This document shows positions 1 through 5,464 of a DNA stretch of 5,749 bases, one piece after another. This DNA is from Bacillota bacterium (GTDB lineage Bacteria > Bacillota_E > Sulfobacillia > Sulfobacillales > Sulfobacillaceae). Below the pieces are notes generated by a model. That model was given only the letters and a program-made list of their open reading frames with translations, was not told the DNA's origin and did no database searches. Every line of letters begins with the position of its first letter. The stretch's first letter is position 1. Location of the stretch: contig JAKADW010000151.1 in the NCBI GenBank assembly GCA_021820165.1, forward strand, positions 1 to 5,749. Reading direction: 5' to 3'. Position numbers and translations under genes: made by a program.

Positions 1-251
1 TCCCCATTCCCGGCCCCCAACTCTACCAGTTGGGCCCCCGGCCCCACCCACCGTCCGATATCTTCACCTTGCTGGGATATCATCGCCTCTTCCGTCCGCG
101 TCGGGTAATATTCGGGCTGGCGCGTGATGGCATCGAATAGCGTTGATCCCCGATCGTCATAGAACCATTTGGGATTCAACCGGGGAGGCCGCTCCTGTAG
201 ATCTTCAAGAACCTCTCGACAAAGGCTCATCGCCTGCTGAGGGTCAATCAT
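1..251 (-). CDS. egtD: EgtD, L-histidine N-alpha-methyltransferase (5' part, cut by window edge)
   Basis: Only the first 83 codons are present; the rest lies beyond base 1. The family is normally about 320 residues. EgtD uses S-adenosylmethionine to trimethylate the alpha-amino group of histidine, giving hercynine, the first step of ergothioneine synthesis in the cytoplasm. The translated N-terminus carries the family signature: PKWFYDDRGSTLFDAIT at about residues 27-43, then QPEYYPTRTE, then the start of the SAM-binding loop, LVELGAGNG, at 75-83. The ATG at 251-249 overlaps the end of egtB by 8 nt and has a GAGGG Shine-Dalgarno at 262-258 with a 6-nt spacer, so the start is well supported and translational coupling with egtB is likely. 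The protein sequence is very typical. The only uncertainty is whether the missing part is intact. Confidence 0.93.
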   Translation of the reverse strand, partial: MIDPQQAMSLCREVLEDLQERPPRLNPKWFYDDRGSTLFDAITRQPEYYPTRTEEAMISQQGEDIGRWVGPGAQLVELGAGNG

Positions 252-1521
252 GTGCATCCCTCGCTAAACGGATTCCAGAGAACTGCCAGCGCGCGTTAGG
301 CGGAAAGAAATTTCGATACGTAGGCCGGATATGGTCGGCGGGGGTGACGCATGAACCCCCTCTTAAAACCTGTTGCCCGGACATAAACTTACCGTTATAC
401 TCGCCCAAGGCCCCGGATGTCGGATAGTATCCGGGGTAGGGAGAATAGCTACTTTGCGTCCACTGCCACAACTCCCCAAACATCTGTCGCAGTCTGCCGT
501 CGGTCGCCCCTTTAACGGCGTTGGGCGTAAGCCGCCTACTGTCGAGAAACGTCCCCTCGTCCACACTCACCGAACCGGCTGCCACTTCCCATTCCGACTC
601 CCGCGGGAGCCGCGCTCCGGCCCATCGTGCATATGCATCGGCTTCGAAGTAGCTCACGTGCTGGACCGGCCCGTTCCACGATATCGGCCTCATTCCGCCT
701 AAGCTAAACTCACACCACTCACCGTCCTCAAAGGACCAATAGAGCGGCGCTTTCCACCCGAATTCTTGTACCATCTGCCACCCGGCCGACAGCCAAAGTG
801 CCGGGTTTTCGTATCCACCGTCCGTCATGAACGCAAGAAATTCCTCGTTGGTGACCAACCGATCTTGCAGTTGATAGGGGTCAAGCCATTCCTGGTGGCG
901 TGGGGTTTCATTATCGAAACAAAAGCCCCGGCCGTCGTACCCGATTGGCTGAAGTCCTCCAGCAAAGGAAATCCATTGGGCTTCAGGCGGAGGAGATTTG
1001 TCACCCAACCGTGTCTCACGATATAAGGGCTTCAAAGGATTCACACTAAAATTATAAAGAATATCGGTCAGCAAAAGCTCCTGATGCTGTTGTTCATGAT
1101 TCAGTCCTAGAACTACGGTGGGTAGAATGTCCCGGAAGTCCTCACTGGAGAGCCCTCTTAGCATCTTCTCGATACGTTCATCCACGGCGTGGCGGTACAC
1201 GAAAACTTCCGCCACCGTAGGCCGGGACAACCATCCCCGCTGGTTTCGTGGCCAAAACTGGCCTACCGTCTCATAATATGAGTTAAATAGGTAGCGGTAG
1301 TGCGGGTGAAATTGAGGCACGCCAGTCGGTGCCAGCACGAAGGTTTCAAAAAACCAGGTGGTATGGGACAAGTGCCATTTCGGCGGACTGACGTCCGCCA
1401 TCGTCTGAACCCCGTAATCCTCGATGACCAGCGGAGCCACCAACTCTTCGGTTTTTTGGCGCACCATTTGATAGCGCACCAAAAGGCTATCCCACTCGCT
1501 TGTCTTTTCGTGTGGTTCCAT
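244..1521 (-). CDS. egtB: EgtB-family sulfoxide synthase (ergothioneine biosynthesis)
   Basis: This non-haem iron enzyme uses O2 to join a thiol (gamma-glutamylcysteine or cysteine, depending on type) to the imidazole C2 of hercynine, giving the sulfoxide precursor of ergothioneine. The N-terminal half is a DinB-like helical domain (about residues 15-150). It carries the expected iron ligands: H53 in WHLSHTTW, and H142 and H146 in HEQQHQE (HxxxHxE). The C-terminal half (about 180-425) is an FGE-sulfatase-type domain with FSLGG, GELWQWTQSS, VLRGGS and RNFFPP...RWQFSGIRLAR. A tyrosine pair, Y82-Y83 (NSYYE), resembles the active-site tyrosines of the cysteine-using Chloracidobacterium type. I chose the ATG at 1521 (425 aa) because GGAG at 1532-1529 lies 7 nt upstream. 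An in-frame GTG at 1551 would add 10 residues but has no Shine-Dalgarno. The gene overlaps egtD by 8 nt. The selenoneine enzyme SenA shares this fold, but adjacent egtD favours EgtB. Confidence 0.95.
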   Translation of the reverse strand: MEPHEKTSEWDSLLVRYQMVRQKTEELVAPLVIEDYGVQTMADVSPPKWHLSHTTWFFETFVLAPTGVPQFHPHYRYLFNSYYETVGQFWPRNQRGWLSRPTVAEVFVYRHAVDERIEKMLRGLSSEDFRDILPTVVLGLNHEQQHQELLLTDILYNFSVNPLKPLYRETRLGDKSPPPEAQWISFAGGLQPIGYDGRGFCFDNETPRHQEWLDPYQLQDRLVTNEEFLAFMTDGGYENPALWLSAGWQMVQEFGWKAPLYWSFEDGEWCEFSLGGMRPISWNGPVQHVSYFEADAYARWAGARLPRESEWEVAAGSVSVDEGTFLDSRRLTPNAVKGATDGRLRQMFGELWQWTQSSYSPYPGYYPTSGALGEYNGKFMSGQQVLRGGSCVTPADHIRPTYRNFFPPNARWQFSGIRLARDAHD

Positions 1522-1584
1522 CATGACGCTCCATTCGTCAGGTTTTGTCACGGTGGTGCTATGTACCGGTATTGTGGCATCAAT

Positions 1585-1869
1585 CTATACGACGTGTCCC
1601 GAGAGACGAAACCACGGACGGCCCCGGTTTCGGGGCGTCCAGGCCATCCGTTGCTCCCGCATCAAGTGTTTGACCGGTTCGTCCGGCTCCGCCGTATTGA
1701 TTCGAACGGGTACAAACTGTTCTCGTATAACCTCAATGACCCGAGGATCAGGGTACGTCACGGTATCCATTGCCGCACAGCCGCCTCAGCCGGGTTTCTT
1801 CACCAAATCTAACATCAAGATCTGACGCCGCCGTCGGGCTTCCACACGACCTTCTTCGATCGAGTTCAT
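1585..1869 (-). CDS. Thioredoxin-like protein with in-frame TGA at the CxxC site (candidate selenoprotein or pseudogene)
   Basis: Read through one TGA, this frame gives 94 residues. A basic N-terminus is followed by a beta-strand (ILMLDLVKKPG, about 17-27), then the TGA as codon 28 (1788-1786), then GGC with C31, then AAMDTVTYPDPRVIEVI, a second strand, FVPVRIN, and WTP (77-79), matching the cis-proline motif of thioredoxin folds. Related proteins have a CxxC here, so the TGA replaces the first cysteine: a U-G-G-C redox site if decoded as selenocysteine. The frame is otherwise open from ATG 1869 to TAG 1585, and a stop lies directly before the ATG. The start has only a weak Shine-Dalgarno (GGAAA, 8-nt spacer). 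After WTP the fold looks shortened: about six residues of the next strand and the last helix are missing, though GRPWFRLSG still matches the last strand. This favours decay. It probably leads the egtB-egtD operon. A conventional caller would report only 1585-1770, downstream of the TGA. Confidence 0.6.
1740..1788 (-). promoter_or_regulatory. Possible bacterial SECIS-like hairpin starting at the in-frame TGA
   Basis: By eye, the mRNA from the TGA (1788) folds into a lower stem pairing TGAGG (1788-1784) with CCTCG (1746-1742) and an imperfect upper stem. The upper stem pairs GG (1768-1767) with CC (1752-1751), TA (1765-1764) with TA (1755-1754) and CG (1762-1761) with CG (1757-1756), closing a three-base loop TGA at 1760-1758. 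The stop-to-loop distance is about 25 nt and a G lies in the second loop position, both within the loose consensus described for bacterial SECIS elements. The stem has a mismatch and a bulge, so this is suggestive only, and no energy calculation was made. Confidence 0.3.
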
Positions 1870-1902
1870 TCAGGAAATTTCCATGTTCGAACCCCTGTCC
1901 AA

Positions 1903-1911
1903 AATATATCA
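1903..1911 (-). promoter_or_regulatory. Candidate extended -10 promoter for the thioredoxin-like/egtB/egtD operon
   Basis: The minus strand reads TGATATATT, an extended -10 (TGn plus TATATT, 5 of 6 to consensus). It lies just after the transporter stop codon and about 34 nt before the thioredoxin-like ATG, implying a 5' leader of roughly 26 nt. No good -35 box is seen at 17 nt, as is common for extended -10 promoters. The surrounding 50 bp is clearly more AT-rich than its neighbours and contains a perfect palindrome, ATCATGAT (1913-1920). Confidence 0.4.
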
Positions 1912-1920
1912 CATCATGAT

Positions 1921-4026
1921 TTAGCCAACGGTGCGCCCCCGCCAGGGCCAAAAACCATAGCGATTCAAGAGCGCGGTGGCACTCGGCACAAGCAACGAGC
2001 GCACCACCCAGGTATCGGCCAAGACAGCGAAAGAAAGCCCGATCCCGAGGGTCTTCATAATCTCTAGCGGGCTAATGAGGAGCGCCAGGAACACCACCAC
2101 CATAATCATACCGGCACCCGTAATCATCGCCCCCGTTGTCGCCACACCCTGTTGAATACCCTCGCGCATGGACACCCCACCCGTCACTCTTTCTTGAATG
2201 CGGTGGAGCAAGATAACCTCGTAGTCCATTGAGAGCCCAAACAGCAACACAAAAATCAAGGGCGTAATCGATGAATCCAGGGGCTGATTTTGAAAGCCGA
2301 ACCATTGATGCTGAGATACCAGGACCAAAAATCCCGCTGTGGCCAGGGCCACCACCCCATCAAACACCACCCCAAGAAGCGCCTGCAGGAGGGAACCGGT
2401 GGCCGCCGTGAGGACAACCAGGGCCACCACTAGAGCGGCTCCCACGATCCATGGCAAACGCTCGGCCGTTCGCGTATTAAAGTCGCGCAGTACCGGCACA
2501 AGCCCACCCGCATAGGCCCGGGAACGAGCCGGAAGCCATGACCCCAAATGACCGTCGATGCGCCCCACCAGAGAACTCGTACGCGAATCATTGGGCCCCG
2601 ATTTCGCCGTCACATACACGGCCACCAAATGAGGATTCTGAGGGGCAATGAAGCTTCGAAGTGCGGTAGCGAGCGTCTTTGGCGCCAAACTTGGATTAGC
2701 CACAACGTGCGCGAGCTGGCGCGGTGGCACCCCTAAACGGGTGGCCGAGGACACCGCCTTCACGTCGCTGAGGGACATCAAGTGTCGGGTGAGCCGGTCA
2801 ATCGCCACCCACGACCCTGACTCTCGAGTGGTACTGGGCAAGCGGACCATCACCGCGATAGGAGCAATGCTCCCCGCCCCTTGGACCCGTTGTTGCTCGG
2901 CTACCGCCTTTCGAAGCGGACTGGAGCGCGGCAGCATGGTGGCCAAGTTAGCCGGGGTGGCCATCTGAATCGAAGGAGCAAGCGTTGCCAGCGGCACCAA
3001 AATGACCAATCCGACCAGTAAGGCCCAAAGAGGTTTGAAGGCCACAAACCGGGAGAGCCACGACCAGAGATGAAAGTCGGGACGGCGTATCCGGCCCCAA
3101 TTTAAGTGCCGCCCAAAGACCCCCATAATGGCCGGCAAAAGACTGTGGGTCGCTAATAGGACCGCAAATAACGCCACCGCACCACCCATGGCCAATCCCC
3201 GCCAATAGGCATTGTTTCCTAGTACGAGAGTCGCCACCGCCAGGCCTACGGCGATGCCGGAATAGAGGACTGAGCGACCGGCATGGGACATGCTGTCTGC
3301 CACCGCGTCGACAATGCTCTTGCCTTCATCAATGTTTTGGCGAAAACGAGTACTAATAAAAAGCGCATAGTCGATCCCCACCCCGAGCGCCAAAAAGCTG
3401 ACAATATCAGTCAAAAACACAGAAAGCGTCATGTGTCGGGAAATCACCGCAATCGAAGCCAACGCCAATTCCGAACCGGCCAAGGCAATAATGAATGGAA
3501 GCGTAATAGACGCCACCGAGCCAAACACCATTAAGAGGAGCACGGCCAGCGCCGGTAACGCTACCAGTCCGCTTTGGGTGATGGTCTTGGAGACGTCGTG
3601 AGTGACCTTCCGGCCAACGGCTAGCTGACCCACTTCCGTCACGGTGACGCCCGCCCGATGGCCCAACTGGGTCTCATAACCTCTTCCCTCAGAAGCCGTC
3701 AGCGTTGGGGGCGGGAGGAATAATTGCTCTTTTGCGCCAAGCCGGTGAAAATCCTGCTGAGAGAGAGGGTAGGTCGACCCGATTGAGCGGGCCTCTTCTT
3801 GGCTCAACCCTTCAATCAACAGTGGCTTGGCACTTGGCGGGGGATGAATCTGGTTCAACGCCTGGGTTGCCCAGGCCACTTGGCTATTTTTTCGGTCAAA
3901 TCCGTTGGTGGTCAGATGCTTGGTGACTTGCGTCGCCAGGGGAATCGTAGCTAAGACTAGTACCCCCCAGATAATGATCACCACCCAACGGTAGCGCACT
4001 ACAAAACGGCTCCAGCGTGCGATCAT
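1921..4026 (-). CDS. MMPL-family (RND superfamily) membrane transporter
   Basis: This is a 701-residue transporter with the duplicated RND layout: one N-terminal membrane segment (about 13-33), an extracytoplasmic domain, a block of five segments (about 153-303), then a segment near 333-350, a second extracytoplasmic domain (about 351-524) and a final block of five segments (about 525-685). Both blocks carry the family's proton-relay Asp-Tyr pair: GVGIDYALFIS (D219-Y220) and GLSMDYEVILL (D601-Y602). Such proteins use the proton gradient to export lipids, hydrophobic compounds or drugs. The substrate cannot be told from sequence. The ATG at 4026 was chosen because AGAGGG (4037-4032) lies 5 nt upstream and the protein then begins just before the first membrane segment. 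The frame runs upstream to 4116 but those 30 residues look non-coding and cover the promoter. It is divergent from the amidohydrolase, and 51 nt separate its stop from the next gene's start. Confidence 0.93.
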   Translation of the reverse strand: MIARWSRFVVRYRWVVIIIWGVLVLATIPLATQVTKHLTTNGFDRKNSQVAWATQALNQIHPPPSAKPLLIEGLSQEEARSIGSTYPLSQQDFHRLGAKEQLFLPPPTLTASEGRGYETQLGHRAGVTVTEVGQLAVGRKVTHDVSKTITQSGLVALPALAVLLLMVFGSVASITLPFIIALAGSELALASIAVISRHMTLSVFLTDIVSFLALGVGIDYALFISTRFRQNIDEGKSIVDAVADSMSHAGRSVLYSGIAVGLAVATLVLGNNAYWRGLAMGGAVALFAVLLATHSLLPAIMGVFGRHLNWGRIRRPDFHLWSWLSRFVAFKPLWALLVGLVILVPLATLAPSIQMATPANLATMLPRSSPLRKAVAEQQRVQGAGSIAPIAVMVRLPSTTRESGSWVAIDRLTRHLMSLSDVKAVSSATRLGVPPRQLAHVVANPSLAPKTLATALRSFIAPQNPHLVAVYVTAKSGPNDSRTSSLVGRIDGHLGSWLPARSRAYAGGLVPVLRDFNTRTAERLPWIVGAALVVALVVLTAATGSLLQALLGVVFDGVVALATAGFLVLVSQHQWFGFQNQPLDSSITPLIFVLLFGLSMDYEVILLHRIQERVTGGVSMREGIQQGVATTGAMITGAGMIMVVVFLALLISPLEIMKTLGIGLSFAVLADTWVVRSLLVPSATALLNRYGFWPWRGRTVG

Positions 4027-4036
4027 GTTGTCCCTC

Positions 4037-4065
4037 TTCCGAAATAATTTCCTCTGGACTATACC
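4037..4065 (+). promoter_or_regulatory. Weak candidate promoter for the amidohydrolase gene
   Basis: TTCCGA (4037-4042) and TATACC (4060-4065) are spaced by 17 nt on the plus strand. Each matches its consensus only partly (3 of 6 and 4 of 6). This is the best pair I can find upstream of the amidohydrolase. It shares the TATA core with the minus-strand transporter promoter, so the two might compete. Confidence 0.25.
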
Positions 4066-4084
4066 ATTTCCCTTAAGACCAGAG
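4052..4084. promoter_or_regulatory. Inverted repeat in the divergent promoter region (possible operator)
   Basis: CTCTGG (4052-4057) and CCAGAG (4079-4084) form 6-bp inverted arms 21 bp apart. They flank the candidate -10 elements and also enclose the palindrome CTTAAG (4072-4077). The placement fits a regulator site, but the arms are short and chance is possible. Confidence 0.25.
4058..4066 (-). promoter_or_regulatory. Candidate extended -10 promoter of the MMPL transporter
   Basis: The minus strand reads TGGTATAGT, an exact TGn extension followed by TATAGT (5 of 6 to the -10 consensus). It sits about 32 nt before the transporter ATG at 4026, giving a short leader that contains the AGAGGG ribosome site. 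The -35 region (TTCTCT at 17 nt) is poor, consistent with an extended -10 promoter. The core overlaps the best plus-strand -10 candidate. Confidence 0.45.
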
Positions 4085-4114
4085 AAGGACTCTTGACCGT
4101 CGAAGGAGAAGACC

Positions 4115-4222
4115 ATGAATCATCTTGCAAAAGGAGATACGACATGTCCTTTACCTACATCTACAATGGTGCGCTTATCGATGGAACCGGCGCCGATCCG
4201 ATCGTCGATGCGGCCATGCTGA
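4115..4222 (+). other. Short upstream ORF with its own strong ribosome site, overlapping the amidohydrolase start
   Basis: An ATG at 4115 is preceded by GAAGGAG (4102-4108) with a 6-nt spacer and opens a 35-codon frame ending at TGA 4220-4222. It is out of frame with the amidohydrolase ATG at 4144 and spans that gene's ribosome site. The predicted peptide (starting MNHLAKGDTT) has no recognised domain. It could be a leader that modulates translation of the amidohydrolase, or just a chance ATG after a purine-rich stretch. Confidence 0.25.
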
Positions 4223-5373
4223 TTGAAGACGACACCATCCGCGCCGTGGGCCCGCGATCCGCTGTCCCGATCCCCGATTCACCCTCTCTCAAACGCATCG
4301 ACGCCAATGGGGGCGCCATCCTTCCTGGCTTCATCGATTGCCACGTGCATCTTACCTTTCAATCGTTCGACGATCAGGACCCCTATTCTACCCCTTACAC
4401 CTATCACGTTCTGCGCACCGCCCGCTATGCGGCCGCCACGCTTCGGGCCGGGGTTACGTCGGTACGCGATGCCGGCGGTGCGGATCGCGGGGTTCAGCGG
4501 GCCATCAACGAAGGCCTTATCGCCGGACCACGAACTCAAATCGCCGTCGCCATGTTGTCCATTACCGGGGGTCACGGCGATGACTATTCTCCCTATCTGG
4601 GCCGTCCGCTCGAAAATCCCCTAGCGGTCAGCGGGGTTTGTGACGGTATCGACGAGGTGCGAAAAAAAGTGCGCGAAGTCATTCGCGCTGGCGCAGAAAT
4701 TATCAAGGTTGCCACATCGGGTGGCGTCCTCAGCCCGACTGATAACCCCGAGGACGCGCATTTTACCTTAGCGGAACTCCAAACCATGGTTGACGAAGCG
4801 GCAATGCACGGGGGAATTCGGGCGATGGCGCACGCCCAGGCTGCCCAAGGCATCAAAAATGCCGTTCGGGCGGGCTTTCACTCCATCGAGCATGGAATCT
4901 ACCTCGATGAGGAAGCGATAGATTTAATGCTCCAACATGGCACCTATCTGGTTCCCACCTTGGTTGCCCCCCTGTCCGTCATCCGCGCCGCCGAATCCGG
5001 CCATAGAGTCCCTTCCTACGCCGTGGAAAAGAGCAAAAGGGTCATCGAAGCCCACCAAGAAAGCATCGCTCGTGCCTATCGGGCGGGAGTGAAAATTGCG
5101 ATGGGCACCGACAGTGGTGTAGGCCCGCACGGAACCAACCTGGAAGAACTGTATTGGCTAACCGTCATCGGAATGAGTCCCATGGAAGCCATCGTCGCCA
5201 GCACCCAGAGCGCCGCCGCCTGTCTTGGATGGGAAGAACAAGTAGGAACGCTGACGGTGGGAAAGCGTGCGGATGTAGTGATCTCAAAATCGAACCCGAT
5301 TCATGATATTCGGTCGCTCACGGAGCCCATGGCGCTGGTGATGAAAAACGGAGTCAGTGTCCAGATTACCTAG
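4144..5373 (+). CDS. Metal-dependent amidohydrolase (Xaa-Pro dipeptidase/imidazolonepropionase-like)
   Basis: This is a cytoplasmic 409-residue enzyme of the amidohydrolase superfamily, in the group annotated as Xaa-Pro dipeptidase-like or HutI-related metal-dependent hydrolases, which mostly cleave dipeptides or N-acyl amino acids. All expected metal-site residues are visible: H67 and H69 in FIDCHVHL, K188 in IIKVATSGG (probably the carboxylated bridging lysine), H230 in MAHAQ, H250 in SIEHG and D323 in GTDSG. A further GGHG (142-145) is typical of this group. The N-terminal NGALIDGTG and C-terminal VGKRADVVI segments form the usual beta-sandwich, and there is no signal peptide. The ATG at 4144 is fixed by a near-perfect AAAGGAG (4130-4136) with a 7-nt spacer. 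A TTG at 4093 would add 17 unlikely residues. True substrate unknown; a prolidase-like role is the family inference. Confidence 0.92.
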   Translation: MSFTYIYNGALIDGTGADPIVDAAMLIEDDTIRAVGPRSAVPIPDSPSLKRIDANGGAILPGFIDCHVHLTFQSFDDQDPYSTPYTYHVLRTARYAAATLRAGVTSVRDAGGADRGVQRAINEGLIAGPRTQIAVAMLSITGGHGDDYSPYLGRPLENPLAVSGVCDGIDEVRKKVREVIRAGAEIIKVATSGGVLSPTDNPEDAHFTLAELQTMVDEAAMHGGIRAMAHAQAAQGIKNAVRAGFHSIEHGIYLDEEAIDLMLQHGTYLVPTLVAPLSVIRAAESGHRVPSYAVEKSKRVIEAHQESIARAYRAGVKIAMGTDSGVGPHGTNLEELYWLTVIGMSPMEAIVASTQSAAACLGWEEQVGTLTVGKRADVVISKSNPIHDIRSLTEPMALVMKNGVSVQIT

Positions 5374-5388
5374 ACCCAATTCGTGGAA

Positions 5389-5449
5389 AATGGCGACCCC
5401 ACACACGCCGCAGATGAGCGGGCCGGTCCCCGCGTGTTGGGGTCCCATT
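5389..5449. terminator. Long imperfect hairpin between convergent genes, probable bidirectional terminator
   Basis: Three stacked stems are visible: AATGG/CCATT (5389-5393 with 5445-5449), GACCCCA/TGGGGTC (5395-5401 with 5438-5444) and ACACGC/GCGTGT (5403-5408 with 5432-5437). This gives 18 paired bases with single unpaired C residues at 5394 and 5402. The 23-base loop can itself pair GGG (5420-5422) with CCC (5428-5430). It starts 15 nt after the amidohydrolase stop and ends 15 nt before the stop of the convergent gene. No T-run follows on the plus strand; on the minus strand a short ATTTT follows, so it is closer to a classical terminator for the minus-strand gene. Confidence 0.55.
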
Positions 5450-5464
5450 GAAATTGATAGTCGT

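Noticed and set aside
143..702. Two plus-strand frames (94 and 109 residues) across egtD and egtB
   Set aside because: They are antisense to clearly conserved Egt proteins and have no domain-like sequence.
1522..1551. GTG at 1551 as the egtB start (10 extra residues)
   Set aside because: No ribosome site precedes it, whereas the ATG at 1521 has GGAG at a 7-nt spacing. It cannot be fully excluded.
1748..1951. 67-residue minus-strand frame spanning the region upstream of egtB
   Set aside because: It is out of frame with the thioredoxin-like gene, begins inside the transporter's 3' end and shows no recognisable protein features.
4027..4116. 30-residue upstream extension of the transporter frame
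   Set aside because: It would cover the divergent promoter and adds a segment with no family similarity. The ATG at 4026 has a good ribosome site right before the first membrane segment.
4093..4143. TTG at 4093 as the amidohydrolase start
   Set aside because: The added 17 residues look like translated leader, including the ribosome site itself. AAAGGAG before the ATG at 4144 decides the start.
4279..4575. 98-residue minus-strand frame opposite the amidohydrolase
   Set aside because: It lies wholly antisense to a gene with clear catalytic motifs, has no ribosome site that I can see, and its sequence is the typical shadow of a GC-rich coding strand.
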